Assembly: GCA_023140195.1 (NCBI GenBank)
Contig: JAGLME010000009.1
Coordinates: 1-64,000 of the forward strand
Source of the DNA: Thermoplasmata archaeon
Lineage (GTDB): Archaea; Thermoplasmatota; Thermoplasmata; RBG-16-68-12; SOIM01
Direction: 5' to 3'
Length of the DNA: 64,000 nt
The position numbers and the translations under genes are program-made. Under the pieces are notes generated by a model, which was not told the origin of the DNA, searched no databases, and saw only the letters and a list, made by a program, of their open reading frames with translations. Shown in pieces: positions 44,006 to 52,059 of this stretch. How positions within the stretch are numbered: position 1 is the stretch's first letter; each line of letters opens with the position of its first letter.

Positions 44006-46231
44006 ATGGGAATCGGTAGACATAAGGACGGGAAATTCGACCTCGTTCTGTCTTTGCGCCATGATGCGGACAACACGCGCATTGAGCAGTGGATGCGATC
44101 GTTCAAACGAGCGTCGCGGATTCTCTTTGACTCGACTGACGGTCAGATGCAATACGGAAGGCTCTTTGTAGCAAATAAGAGCATGGGAAGTGACGAAGCA
44201 GATGCGTGGCTCCTACAAGAGGAGGGTACTTCTTCGTCGTTTGTGGATGCCCTTGGCACCTCAGGGTTGCATATGAATCTGAAGTCCGATGAGAAGAACA
44301 AGCCGTTTGTCATAATTCATGAGTTTGGACACTATGGCTTTGGACTGTACGATGAATACACAGGTCCAGGCGGTTCTGCTGAATGCACTGGAGATCCGAC
44401 CACAGGGGCTTGCATAATGGAACATGGTTGGTGGGATGGCGACCAAATAGATGATGATGGCAATCTGACAGAAGGGGATGTCAACGAGTTCTGCACCGAC
44501 GTTGACCATGATCCAGACAGTGACACAGACCAGGAGGACATACATGGGGAACCTTGTTGGGAGACTATCCAGGACAACTACCCCGAAGTGGATGTTCCAG
44601 CCGGTCTTCCCGATGCACCAGTGCCAGCGGGACATGAGGAAGTGGATTGGATTCTTCTGGCTGAAGATCCTCGTATTGCGCTTGTGCTTGACAAATCGGG
44701 GAGTATGAGCCTGCACAACGCGATTGCGGGTGTGAGACTCGGCGCCGACTATTGGACTAATTTTCTTGCTCAGACAGGTGACAGTCTCGCCATAGTGGCA
44801 TACGACAATGCTCAAAACGTTATACTTCCACTCACCGCGATGACGGATACGATGGACCTAAGTGGCATTCTAAATTCCATAGCAGCCATTTCATCGGGAG
44901 GAACAACGAACATCGGAGGAGCCATGAGCGAGGGAGTCGGTCAGATAACGTCGCCTGGAGATAGAGCTGCTACGCAAGTAATGGTTCTCTTTTCTGATGG
45001 CCGTCACAACACAGGTACGCCACCGGAAGATGTCCTCGGCGATATGGTAGAGAACGGGATTCGAGCGTACACGGTGGGTTTCGGACCATACGCCGACCAG
45101 ACCCGACTTCAGGAAATCGCAGAGGCGACAGGAGGGAGATTTGAGCAAATCGATGCCGATCCTGACACGCCTGACGCTCAGCTGGAAATCCAGAACTACT
45201 TGATTGAAATCTCAGGAGAGGTTCGAGATGGAAGTGGAATCGTCACCATGTCACCAGGGCTACTTCCTGAGCCAACCGCCAATGAGCGGGAGGAGGCGAC
45301 AAAGATATCGGCCCTTCACCTTAGTGCTTCAAGGGACATCAAGATGCTGGCAAAGAGACCTTTGGCTTTCAGAACCACGACTTCTGGTTTTGACCATAAG
45401 GCATACATCGAGGTTGGATCGACCAGAGCCACGTTCGTGGCAAGCCACAAAGAGGGAACCTCACTCAATTTTGCCCTCATCCGTCCAAACGGCGATGTGG
45501 TCATCCCAAAGACTGATCCAGACGCCGTCTTCGTCAATCCCGAGAACAGGCCATATACATTCTACGTCATAAACAATCCAACCCATGGGCACTGGATCAT
45601 GCGGATTACGAGGGCGCAGGCAAGTGGAGAGATACCTTTCAAGGTCTTCGCTTTCAGCGATAACAGGGATATTGCCGTGGGGCTTCGGGGAATCAAACCG
45701 GTTTTCAAGGTGGATGACAAGATACTGATAAGGGCCCAGATCTACAACAAGGTACCTTTGACCGACATTCTGAATCCTGTTGTCCGCGTTCCACCTAGAG
45801 ACTATGTTACAACACTGCCAACCACTAAGCCCATAAGAGCGACCCTGAGACAACGAATGACGCAATTTGACATCAAGGGAACTCAGTTGGAAAGACCTAT
45901 TCCAGTGAGGAACGGTGTGTACGAAGGTGAGCTCTCTTTCGACGAACCTGGTTCATATTCGGTTGTGGTTCGGTTCACCAGCACGGGGAAGGCGATGGAA
46001 GCGGAGCCGGAAGCTGAACGCCGACGCGAGGGAGAAGAGGAAGAGAAGTTTCCTCCCGCACCAGTATTCGTTCGCACACGTCGCTTCCAGATACATGTTG
46101 GGCCACTTTCGACAGGAAAAGACGTGGAAACGGCTGGAGGCGGCACAATCCCAGGTTGGGATCTGGCAAGAATGTCCTTTGACATATCAGGCACTCTGAA
46201 GGTGAACACCCAGCAAGACGCTAGGAGATAG
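44006..46231 (+). CDS. CLCA-like protein: HExxH metallopeptidase region plus vWA domain, no signal peptide
   Basis: 741 residues. The ATG at 44006 has GGAGGG with 8 bases spacing and replaces a longer TTG reading. HEFGHYGFGLYDEY (about 105-118) matches the zinc peptidase motif of calcium-activated chloride channel regulators (HExxH...DEY). A vWA domain follows (about 223-405) with an intact MIDAS: DKSGSMS, GGTTNIGGAM and LFSDGRHN. The remaining 330 residues are beta-rich (a CLCA-type beta-sandwich pattern) with an acidic EPEAERRREGEEEE stretch near 680. Unlike CLCA proteins no signal peptide is visible, so it may act in the cytosol or use another route. It starts a three-gene run with a nuclease-like and a membrane protein. 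Confidence 0.78.
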   Translation: MGIGRHKDGKFDLVLSLRHDADNTRIEQWMRSFKRASRILFDSTDGQMQYGRLFVANKSMGSDEADAWLLQEEGTSSSFVDALGTSGLHMNLKSDEKNKPFVIIHEFGHYGFGLYDEYTGPGGSAECTGDPTTGACIMEHGWWDGDQIDDDGNLTEGDVNEFCTDVDHDPDSDTDQEDIHGEPCWETIQDNYPEVDVPAGLPDAPVPAGHEEVDWILLAEDPRIALVLDKSGSMSLHNAIAGVRLGADYWTNFLAQTGDSLAIVAYDNAQNVILPLTAMTDTMDLSGILNSIAAISSGGTTNIGGAMSEGVGQITSPGDRAATQVMVLFSDGRHNTGTPPEDVLGDMVENGIRAYTVGFGPYADQTRLQEIAEATGGRFEQIDADPDTPDAQLEIQNYLIEISGEVRDGSGIVTMSPGLLPEPTANEREEATKISALHLSASRDIKMLAKRPLAFRTTTSGFDHKAYIEVGSTRATFVASHKEGTSLNFALIRPNGDVVIPKTDPDAVFVNPENRPYTFYVINNPTHGHWIMRITRAQASGEIPFKVFAFSDNRDIAVGLRGIKPVFKVDDKILIRAQIYNKVPLTDILNPVVRVPPRDYVTTLPTTKPIRATLRQRMTQFDIKGTQLERPIPVRNGVYEGELSFDEPGSYSVVVRFTSTGKAMEAEPEAERRREGEEEEKFPPAPVFVRTRRFQIHVGPLSTGKDVETAGGGTIPGWDLARMSFDISGTLKVNTQQDARR

Positions 46232-46252
46232 TCCAAAATGGGAGGAGGTTAG

Positions 46253-47131
46253 ATGCCGTACACACTCGTAAAAGGTGAGTTCCATCTGTACTACAAGATA
46301 TCCAGGCATGTAGGGTCACGACCCGATGGAGATTCTCTCTGGTTCAAGCCAAACGATCCAGCAAAGCTCTCGAATATTGCAGGACGCGGTGTGAGCTTCA
46401 ACAACGGCGGCTGTGCCCAGCTCAGATTCGAGACAATCGACGCCTTGGAGCTTCATTACAAAGGCACTGAGCAGAATCATGATCTTGCTGTTGCCGCCCG
46501 TGATTGCACAACTGAGGAGGCAGGCTTCACCGGCATAGAATACGCCCCGGAACTCTACACTTCGGTAAGGACGGCGACGCCCCATCCAACAAAGGGGTAC
46601 ATACTTACTCGGAACGTGGACCCTTACGGCCGTCCGGTTTCATTCGTGTTCGCAGGAACCACCAATCAGCCGGAGGATGACAAGCGTTGGCTGGACACCA
46701 AGTGGCTGGATGAGAGCTTCAACGCCGCACTCGCTCGGTCGGGAAACGCCTATCCTGCGTTCTACACCGGGTTGCCCACGGATCTGCGAAATCGGATTCT
46801 GGAGCTGGTTGCTCAGGCTCGAAAAACACGCGAGGAGGTTTGGAAGAAGGATTCTTCGACCAAGGGATTTCGACTCTCCACTTTGAAGAAGCTTGAGGAC
46901 CTTACTATCTGGCCCAAGTTGTTCCGTCGGCTCGTCACCTATTTCAAGGATGATGAATTCGCTGGCATAGCGGGATTCGATGCGTGGCTCCGCGCGAGCA
47001 GTACTCGCGACGACAAAGTGTGGATCATATCCAAGGGAGAACTGGGCAACATGCACGACGTCATCGAGGTCCAACAGAACAAGATGTTGATGATACACAG
47101 ACCTGGTGACCTGATCATAGTGCCTAGATAG
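46253..47131 (+). CDS. Staphylococcal nuclease-like (TNase) protein
   Basis: 292 residues; GGAGGAGG lies just before the ATG, 21 bases after the vWA gene. The SNase fold signature is clear: PDGDSLWF (residues 24-31; DGDT in the type enzyme), R58 in AQLRFETIDALE, D63 and E66 (DTPE in the type enzyme), and DPYGRPVSFVFAG with R127. These correspond to D21, R35, D40, E43 and R87, so the active-site set is complete. A helical C-terminal half (150-250) is extra. It closes with PGDLIIVP, reminiscent of a LysM-type ending. There is no signal peptide, so a cytosolic DNase or RNase activity or release in the context of its neighbours is inferred. Confidence 0.72.
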   Translation: MPYTLVKGEFHLYYKISRHVGSRPDGDSLWFKPNDPAKLSNIAGRGVSFNNGGCAQLRFETIDALELHYKGTEQNHDLAVAARDCTTEEAGFTGIEYAPELYTSVRTATPHPTKGYILTRNVDPYGRPVSFVFAGTTNQPEDDKRWLDTKWLDESFNAALARSGNAYPAFYTGLPTDLRNRILELVAQARKTREEVWKKDSSTKGFRLSTLKKLEDLTIWPKLFRRLVTYFKDDEFAGIAGFDAWLRASSTRDDKVWIISKGELGNMHDVIEVQQNKMLMIHRPGDLIIVPR

Positions 47132-47165
47132 GGCGGTATTATCCGACACAAAGGTAGGTATTAAC

Positions 47166-47573
47166 ATGACCGATATTGGCACGACAACTCTCATTATGCT
47201 CGTGGCCGCCTTTTGGGGCGCCGTGGGTGGCATAATCTACTGGGCGACTCCCAAGCGACCGAAGGGGTTGACTGAGTTCTTGAAGAGAGTGTCCGTTGGT
47301 GGGGTAGCAGGAGCAGTAATGAACGTGTTTGGTGGAATCTCAGCTTTCGATGAAGCTGGTGCCTGGGATACTGAGGGCGTGAGTAAGCTCATTGTCGCAG
47401 GATTTGTCGGGCTATCGGCCATCGCAGCTTTCCTTCCGAATAGACTTAACGAAAATGCCCGCCGCGAGGCGGTGGAAAAAGAGAAGCTCTCTCGTGAATT
47501 GGCCAGAACCACGATTCCGCCTTCGGCTACGACAGCGCCTTCTGCAAAGCGTGATAATCAAGATGCAGCGTAG
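47166..47573 (+). CDS. Small three-helix membrane protein, holin-like in layout
   Basis: 135 residues with three hydrophobic helices: TLIMLVAAFWGAVGGIIYW (8-26), VSVGGVAGAVMNVFGGIS (42-59) and LIVAGFVGLSAIAAFLP (75-91). A charged cytosolic tail follows, rich in Glu, Arg, Thr and Ala. GGTAGGT precedes the ATG. It lies 34 bases after the nuclease gene. Size, helix spacing and charged tail resemble phage holins and small pore proteins, but the sequence is not one I can place. As third member of the cassette it may anchor or release the other two. Confidence 0.6.
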   Translation: MTDIGTTTLIMLVAAFWGAVGGIIYWATPKRPKGLTEFLKRVSVGGVAGAVMNVFGGISAFDEAGAWDTEGVSKLIVAGFVGLSAIAAFLPNRLNENARREAVEKEKLSRELARTTIPPSATTAPSAKRDNQDAA

Positions 47574-47862
47574 CACGTGATCCAGTTGCCTTTGCTCCTA
47601 AGACTAAGAGTTCTGGGTCGCAGTCCACCGAGGCTCTCAGCACTTCGGGGAACCTCCGTTCTTCGCATGTTGAGAGCCTTTCAATCGAAGATTCAAATGG
47701 GAATTGGAACCAGCGCTATCATCCTGGAAAGAGAGAGGGAGGTCTTCCAAATTCCAATACCTCGATTGGAAGTAGGCCCGCAGCCCCTCAGAACGGCTCC
47801 CTCCGACGTACCCGATCTTGCTCTGCCCGCACCGCACTCAGGAGGACACGAAGAGACAATAC

Positions 47863-48213
47863 TCAACCAATGATTCCCCGCGCCTTTCCAACCGTTTTCT
47901 CCATGAGCTCATTGGTTGTAGGCTCAGCATCAACCGCAAATGGAACTTCATAACCGAAATACCATCTCGCCTTCTTTTGCGTCAACATCGCCATGTGAGC
48001 TAGTGGATATCCTATCATTGCAGTGTATGGCTCTCCTTTGATGTTGCTCTTAATCCAGTTCCATACGTTGTCAGTGTCGTCTCTCACGAACTCCTTTCCA
48101 TAAGCCCATCTAACAGTGAAGTCTTTGTGTTTGTTCTCGTATTCAATTCTTACAGTTATGGGAGCGAATAGAGGTATCACGGGCCCTCTGAACGTCGGAG
48201 GTCGAGGTTTCAT
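47863..48213 (-). CDS. Hypothetical 116-residue protein
   Basis: Its ATG follows directly on the TAG of the upstream zinc-ribbon gene, with AGGATGG as a ribosome site, so it belongs to a three-gene operon. The sequence has a basic N-terminus with prolines (KPRPPTFRGPVIPLF), a central region TVRIEYENKHKDFTVRWAYGKE and aromatic residues (VWNWIKSNI, RWYFGYEVPF). A PTTNELMEKTVGKARGIIG tail ends it. No membrane helix or known motif. The function is unknown. Confidence 0.55.
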   Translation of the reverse strand: MKPRPPTFRGPVIPLFAPITVRIEYENKHKDFTVRWAYGKEFVRDDTDNVWNWIKSNIKGEPYTAMIGYPLAHMAMLTQKKARWYFGYEVPFAVDAEPTTNELMEKTVGKARGIIG

Positions 48214-48396
48214 CTATTTCCATCCTAAGGCGATCCTGCGGGTTGTTTCGTCTTGATAGTTGGGATACATCCGATGCTCGCAGGTCCCGCAGGACGTCTC
48301 CACAAGCCCGTTCCCATCAAGGATTGAGCCAATACACTCATTCCCGCATTTGGAGCAGGTAGTCTTCTGGAAGATACCGAGCGTCCACTCGATCAC
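48214..48396 (-). CDS. 60-residue zinc-ribbon protein
   Basis: Starts at a GTG that overlaps the stop of the upstream gene (GTGA at 48393-48396). The protein IEWTLGIFQKTTCSKCGNE continues to a second cysteine pair TSCGTCEHRMYPNYQ and ends RIALGWK. CxxC...CxxC over about 25 residues is a classical zinc ribbon. In related archaeal surface proteins a proline/glutamine linker leads straight into such a ribbon within one chain. Here the linker protein ends and the ribbon restarts, so this is either a split gene or the trace of a frameshift. Confidence 0.65.
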   Translation of the reverse strand: MIEWTLGIFQKTTCSKCGNECIGSILDGNGLVETSCGTCEHRMYPNYQDETTRRIALGWK

Positions 48397-49025
48397 TCGG
48401 GCGGATATTGCGGAGGTTGTTGAGGCGGATATTGTTGCTGTTGGGGTGGTTGGCTCTTTTTCCCTACCGCTACAGCGACTCCAACTACTACTATGACTAC
48501 TATGACGATTAACGCAATCATACCCAGCAGAATGAGTAGACCGGAACTGCTGTCGCCATTGTCGTCGGAATCCCAAATGGTTCCGTAGTCTATGTCATAA
48601 TCTATCGTCCAGGTTACGTAAGCCACGTCATCGTGGAAGTTCCAGGGAGGATCAGTTCCCACATTGGTATTGTCGAAGATCAGGTAATACGTATCGTGCT
48701 CGTAGAGGGTGATGTCGTTGCTCTCGTATGAGGTTCCTTCCTCGCTCATCTTGACATGGTAGTCGAAGGAACGACCATCCTTGTAATACCGGTAGTTGTC
48801 GCTGTCCACGAAATAGATGTCGATGTTCGGGCCGTCCGTGACTCTCATCGTGTACCATATCTCGATCGATTCGCCAGATGTGAACGATATTGAGTGGGCC
48901 TTGTAGTAGTCCTCGTGTATGGTATCCGTCCCGCTCTCTGCCAAAACATTCGTGGTTCCCCCGATCATCGCCATCACCAGGGCAACGATGACCATCGCAC
49001 CTACCCTACTATTTGTCTTGATCAA
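48393..49025 (-). CDS. Membrane-anchored secreted protein with Pro/Gln tail
   Basis: 210 residues from a TTG at 49025, giving a basic start and a signal segment (MVIVALVMAMIGGTTNVLA); an ATG at 48995 is an alternative. The longer frame to 49193 has no ribosome site. The exported part is a beta-rich domain with IEIWYTMRVTDGPNIDIYFV and EHDTYYLIFDNTNVG, resembling small beta-sandwich surface domains. A helix LLILLGMIALIVIVVIVVVG then spans the membrane, and the cytosolic tail is SQPPQQQQYPPQQPPQYPP. The downstream zinc-ribbon gene overlaps its stop codon. Confidence 0.72.
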   Translation of the reverse strand: MIKTNSRVGAMVIVALVMAMIGGTTNVLAESGTDTIHEDYYKAHSISFTSGESIEIWYTMRVTDGPNIDIYFVDSDNYRYYKDGRSFDYHVKMSEEGTSYESNDITLYEHDTYYLIFDNTNVGTDPPWNFHDDVAYVTWTIDYDIDYGTIWDSDDNGDSSSGLLILLGMIALIVIVVIVVVGVAVAVGKKSQPPQQQQYPPQQPPQYPPE

Positions 49026-49361
49026 ATCTTCATCCCCCCAAGCAAAGTGGATTTGGGCCGTCTTCCGGCAATGCCAGCGATAGCATGGACTTGGGAGATT
49101 TAAAGCTTTTCCCCAAATCGACATGAAACTCCCCCCGATGGACTTCTGCTTTTTGAGGATTCGAGGGGAAGGCACATTCTGTAACAGAAACAACTACCCA
49201 GCTGATCCAATCCAGACCTGGGGACACCTAATTGCGAATGAACCATATATCCGGGCGAGAGATGGCTTTGAGGCTAGAAAGGTATCCACAAAAGTGACGA
49301 AAGATATATCTGTCATTATCGCATGCTCGTTTCAAGGAAAGGGAGTTAGAGGAGGCTGAAG

Positions 49362-50726
49362 ATGCGGATAAGCAATAGAAGAACCTACATCCTGATAGTG
49401 TGCATGCTGTTGACTGCTGCAGTGTTTGGGACCCTGCCTGCAAACGTTGTTGCTCAGAACGACCCGCCAGTTGCGGATGCTGGTGGACCCTACACAGCTC
49501 CCGAGGGTACTGCAATAGTGTTCGACGCTTCGGGATCTACCGATCCCAACCCTGACGTACTGCAATACCGCTGGGATTTCGATAATGATGGTCTTTGGGA
49601 TACTAGCTTCTCCACAGATCCCACGGCTGTGAATACTTGGTTCGATGATTACTCGGGCTTGGTTGTGGTGAACGTTTCTGATGGTGAGTTCAATATAACA
49701 GATACCGCAGATGTTACGGTCACGAATGCCGATCCAATTCTGATAACTGGACAATACGATACGGTCGACGAAGGCCAACCATTCTCTGTCGTGATTGAGT
49801 TCACAGATCCAGGACCGTTTGATCAGTTCCTAACAACTGTGACGGTCGATGGAAGTGGTCACGGTGGGCTTAAGCTCCCAGTACTCGGGCTGAACGACGT
49901 GACATATGGTTCGGTCATTCTCCATACGACACTCTATGCAAACGACTATAAGTTGGATGAACTGAAGTTGAAGGCCGAGAAGGGCAAGATCTCCAGTTAT
50001 ACGGTTGGCGGAGGCCCCCATGAGGTCTTCAGTCCGTCCGTTACCGAAGAAACTATCTCACTCCCACTTCAGTTCGGGGAAACAGCTAACATCGACATTG
50101 AGATGGAACCGGAACCCATCACGACATGTGGCGATCAGACCGAGATCTGGGCTCTGCAGTGGCACACGATCAGCGACGGGCTGCAGATCAGCACTGGCAT
50201 CTTCACGAACGCCACCCAGAAATGTCCGTTGTCATTTGATAAAAGCATAGGAGATGACTGCGGTCAGGACTTCCACACCATCAAAATCACCATTAGCGAC
50301 CTTAACGGGGGAATGGACTTCGATCTCATAGAGTTCAAAGTGAATAATGTTGCACCGGACGTGTACGTGCGGGGACCGGATCCGACCGTGGACACTGGCG
50401 ACGAAGTCCATTTCAACGGTTCATTTAAGGACCCTGGTTGGCTGGACACTCACACCATCGAGTGGGACTTCGGTGACGGGTATACGGACAACGGCTCTCT
50501 CACGCCCACGCACACATACTCGTCGTCGGGTACGTATACGGTCACGTTGAATGTGACGGATGACGACGGCGGGGTCGGCACGGATACGTTGACGGTGACG
50601 GTGGAGGGAGAAGGGACCACAATGGACTGGACACCCATCTACTGGTTCATATTCTTCATCGTGATTGCGATACTCCTGATAACGATGTATCTCCTGAAGT
50701 CCAAGGGTCGCGTTGAGGACGAGTAG
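49362..50726 (+). CDS. Membrane-anchored protein with two PKD domains
   Basis: 454 residues with GAGGAGG 6 bases before the ATG and GATATATC upstream (49304-49311) as a probable TATA box. Signal peptide 1-31. The first PKD domain is PPVADAGGPYTAPEGTAIVF, YRWDFDNDG (about 35-120); the second has DTGDEVHFNGSFKDPG, IEWDFGDGY and YTVTLNVTDDDGG (about 335-410). Between them is a 200-residue domain with paired cysteines (TTCGDQTE, QKCPLSFD, DDCGQDF) that I do not recognise. A C-terminal helix IYWFIFFIVIAILLITMYLL anchors the protein, with KSKGRVEDE in the cytosol. Confidence 0.82.
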   Translation: MRISNRRTYILIVCMLLTAAVFGTLPANVVAQNDPPVADAGGPYTAPEGTAIVFDASGSTDPNPDVLQYRWDFDNDGLWDTSFSTDPTAVNTWFDDYSGLVVVNVSDGEFNITDTADVTVTNADPILITGQYDTVDEGQPFSVVIEFTDPGPFDQFLTTVTVDGSGHGGLKLPVLGLNDVTYGSVILHTTLYANDYKLDELKLKAEKGKISSYTVGGGPHEVFSPSVTEETISLPLQFGETANIDIEMEPEPITTCGDQTEIWALQWHTISDGLQISTGIFTNATQKCPLSFDKSIGDDCGQDFHTIKITISDLNGGMDFDLIEFKVNNVAPDVYVRGPDPTVDTGDEVHFNGSFKDPGWLDTHTIEWDFGDGYTDNGSLTPTHTYSSSGTYTVTLNVTDDDGGVGTDTLTVTVEGEGTTMDWTPIYWFIFFIVIAILLITMYLLKSKGRVEDE

Positions 50727-50768
50727 GTGGGAGGGAGTTGCGTTCGGACCCAATAGGCATGAAAGGGG

Positions 50769-51899
50769 TTGAAGGAATCGAAGGTGTCCAGATTAAATGG
50801 TCTCACAGCCATTGTTGCAGTTGTGAGCCTATTTGTGGTTTTTTCGCTAGTTTGGGAAGATAGGGATAATGCCCTCCACATCGACACAACCACGAACATG
50901 TCGGTAGGCGGGGACACTTCCATAGCCCTCGACAGCAAAGACAATCCTCATATAAGCTATTTTCACAGCAATAATAACAGCCTCAAGTATGCGAAGTGGA
51001 ACGGAAGTGAATGGAGTCTCGAGGTCGTGAATATAGATGGCGGGGCTTATACTTCCATAGCTGTTGACAGTCATGACGATCCGCACATTAGCTTCTACAA
51101 CTACTCGATTGGGATCAGAAGTGATCTGGCATATGCCAAGCGAACCGAAGGTGTGTGGGAAGTGGAGACGGTGGATTTCTCTCGCGTTGGCCCATGGAAT
51201 TCAATAGGCATCGACTCCTACAATAACCCCCACATCAGCTACTTGAATGGCTCTGATCCCGACAACTATGTACTCAAATATGCAAAGAAGGTCGGGGACT
51301 CATGGAATGTCGAGGCTGTGGACTTGGACAATGCTGGCATGTACACATCGATAGCCGTTGACAAGAACGATGATCCACACATTAGTTATGCCGACCGGAA
51401 TGGAGACCTCAGATATGCCACGAAAACCACACCGGCCATGGAACGTCCCCTCTCCCTCAACATAGATCCTGACACCCTCAACCTCAACTCCAGAGGAAGA
51501 TGGATCACCGCCTACATCACCACCGAGAACGCGATGGCAGAGGACATCAACCCATCTTCCTTAATGCTCATTGATGTCCTCAGACCAGAATGGTGGAACA
51601 TATAGAACGAAACGACGCTCATGGTCAAGTTCGACCGTGCTGCTTTGCAGGCCATCTTGCCCGTCTCAAATGCGATGGGCATCAAGATCACCGGTCATTG
51701 GAAGGACGGCGAAGCCTTCGAAGTTCACGACACGATCAGAGTGATAGACGTTGGGGGTCATAGGGACAGTCCTTTGTTGTCTGATTCCAGGGAAGGTCTA
51801 TCATCACACTTCAGAGAAGAGCATGGGGTTTCTCCACCCATCGCGGACCCGATGGCAGGCTTCGGGCTTCGCTTTCAAAGGAGATTCGTATGCCAGTGA
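50769..51899 (+). pseudogene. PHISY propeller paralogue 3, four blades, interrupted by an in-frame TAG
   Basis: The first frame (50769-51605; a TTG start, or GTG at 50784) encodes a membrane or signal segment LTAIVAVVSLFVVFSLV, four blades (IALDSKDNPHISYFH and three more) and the start of the LNIDPDTLNLNSRGRWITAY domain. It ends with WWNI-TAG at 51603-51605. The same frame continues without a break: NETTLMVKFDRAALQAILPV, WKDGEAFEVHDTIRVI and on to 51899. Paralogue 1 has WWDVQNDTTLMVKFN at this place, so the TAG replaces a glutamine. Four blades instead of seven also indicates shrinkage. Nonsense mutation is the simplest reading; amber readthrough is possible. Confidence 0.75.
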
Positions 51900-51902
51900 T
51901 TC

Positions 51903-51931
51903 ATGTCGCACTTCGAAAAGAACTACGACAT
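51903..51931. repeat. ATGTCG...CGACAT hairpin, family member
   Basis: ATGTCGCACTT and AACTACGACAT around a short loop, 3 bases after the propeller stop codon. Confidence 0.6.
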
Positions 51932-52059
51932 CTCTCTATGAGCCAAGAAGCCGATGGAGATCTTGGAATTCGGTTTCAAAGCTAGCACTGAAAGGGTTAC
52001 AAGCATTAGCGGAACCTCAGTGGCAGAGAGTCCGAATGAAGTAGGAAGAGTGTCCTAGA

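Noticed and set aside
47577-47873. 98-residue frame after the small membrane protein
   Set aside because: Basic low-complexity content, no ribosome site, and it overlaps the end of the opposite gene. Another frame here is also open by composition.
48397-48576. Upstream extension of the zinc-ribbon reading frame
   Set aside because: It is the shifted frame of the overlapping surface-protein gene; the GTG at 48396 with its GTGA overlap is the better start.
9562-51605. Pyrrolysine-type reassignment of TAG, suggested by three in-frame amber codons in two genes
   Set aside because: Many intact genes in the window end in TAG (for example at 7565, 9306, 22245, 25444, 46231, 47131 and 55360), and no pyl gene or tRNA was seen. 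Nonsense mutation is simpler.
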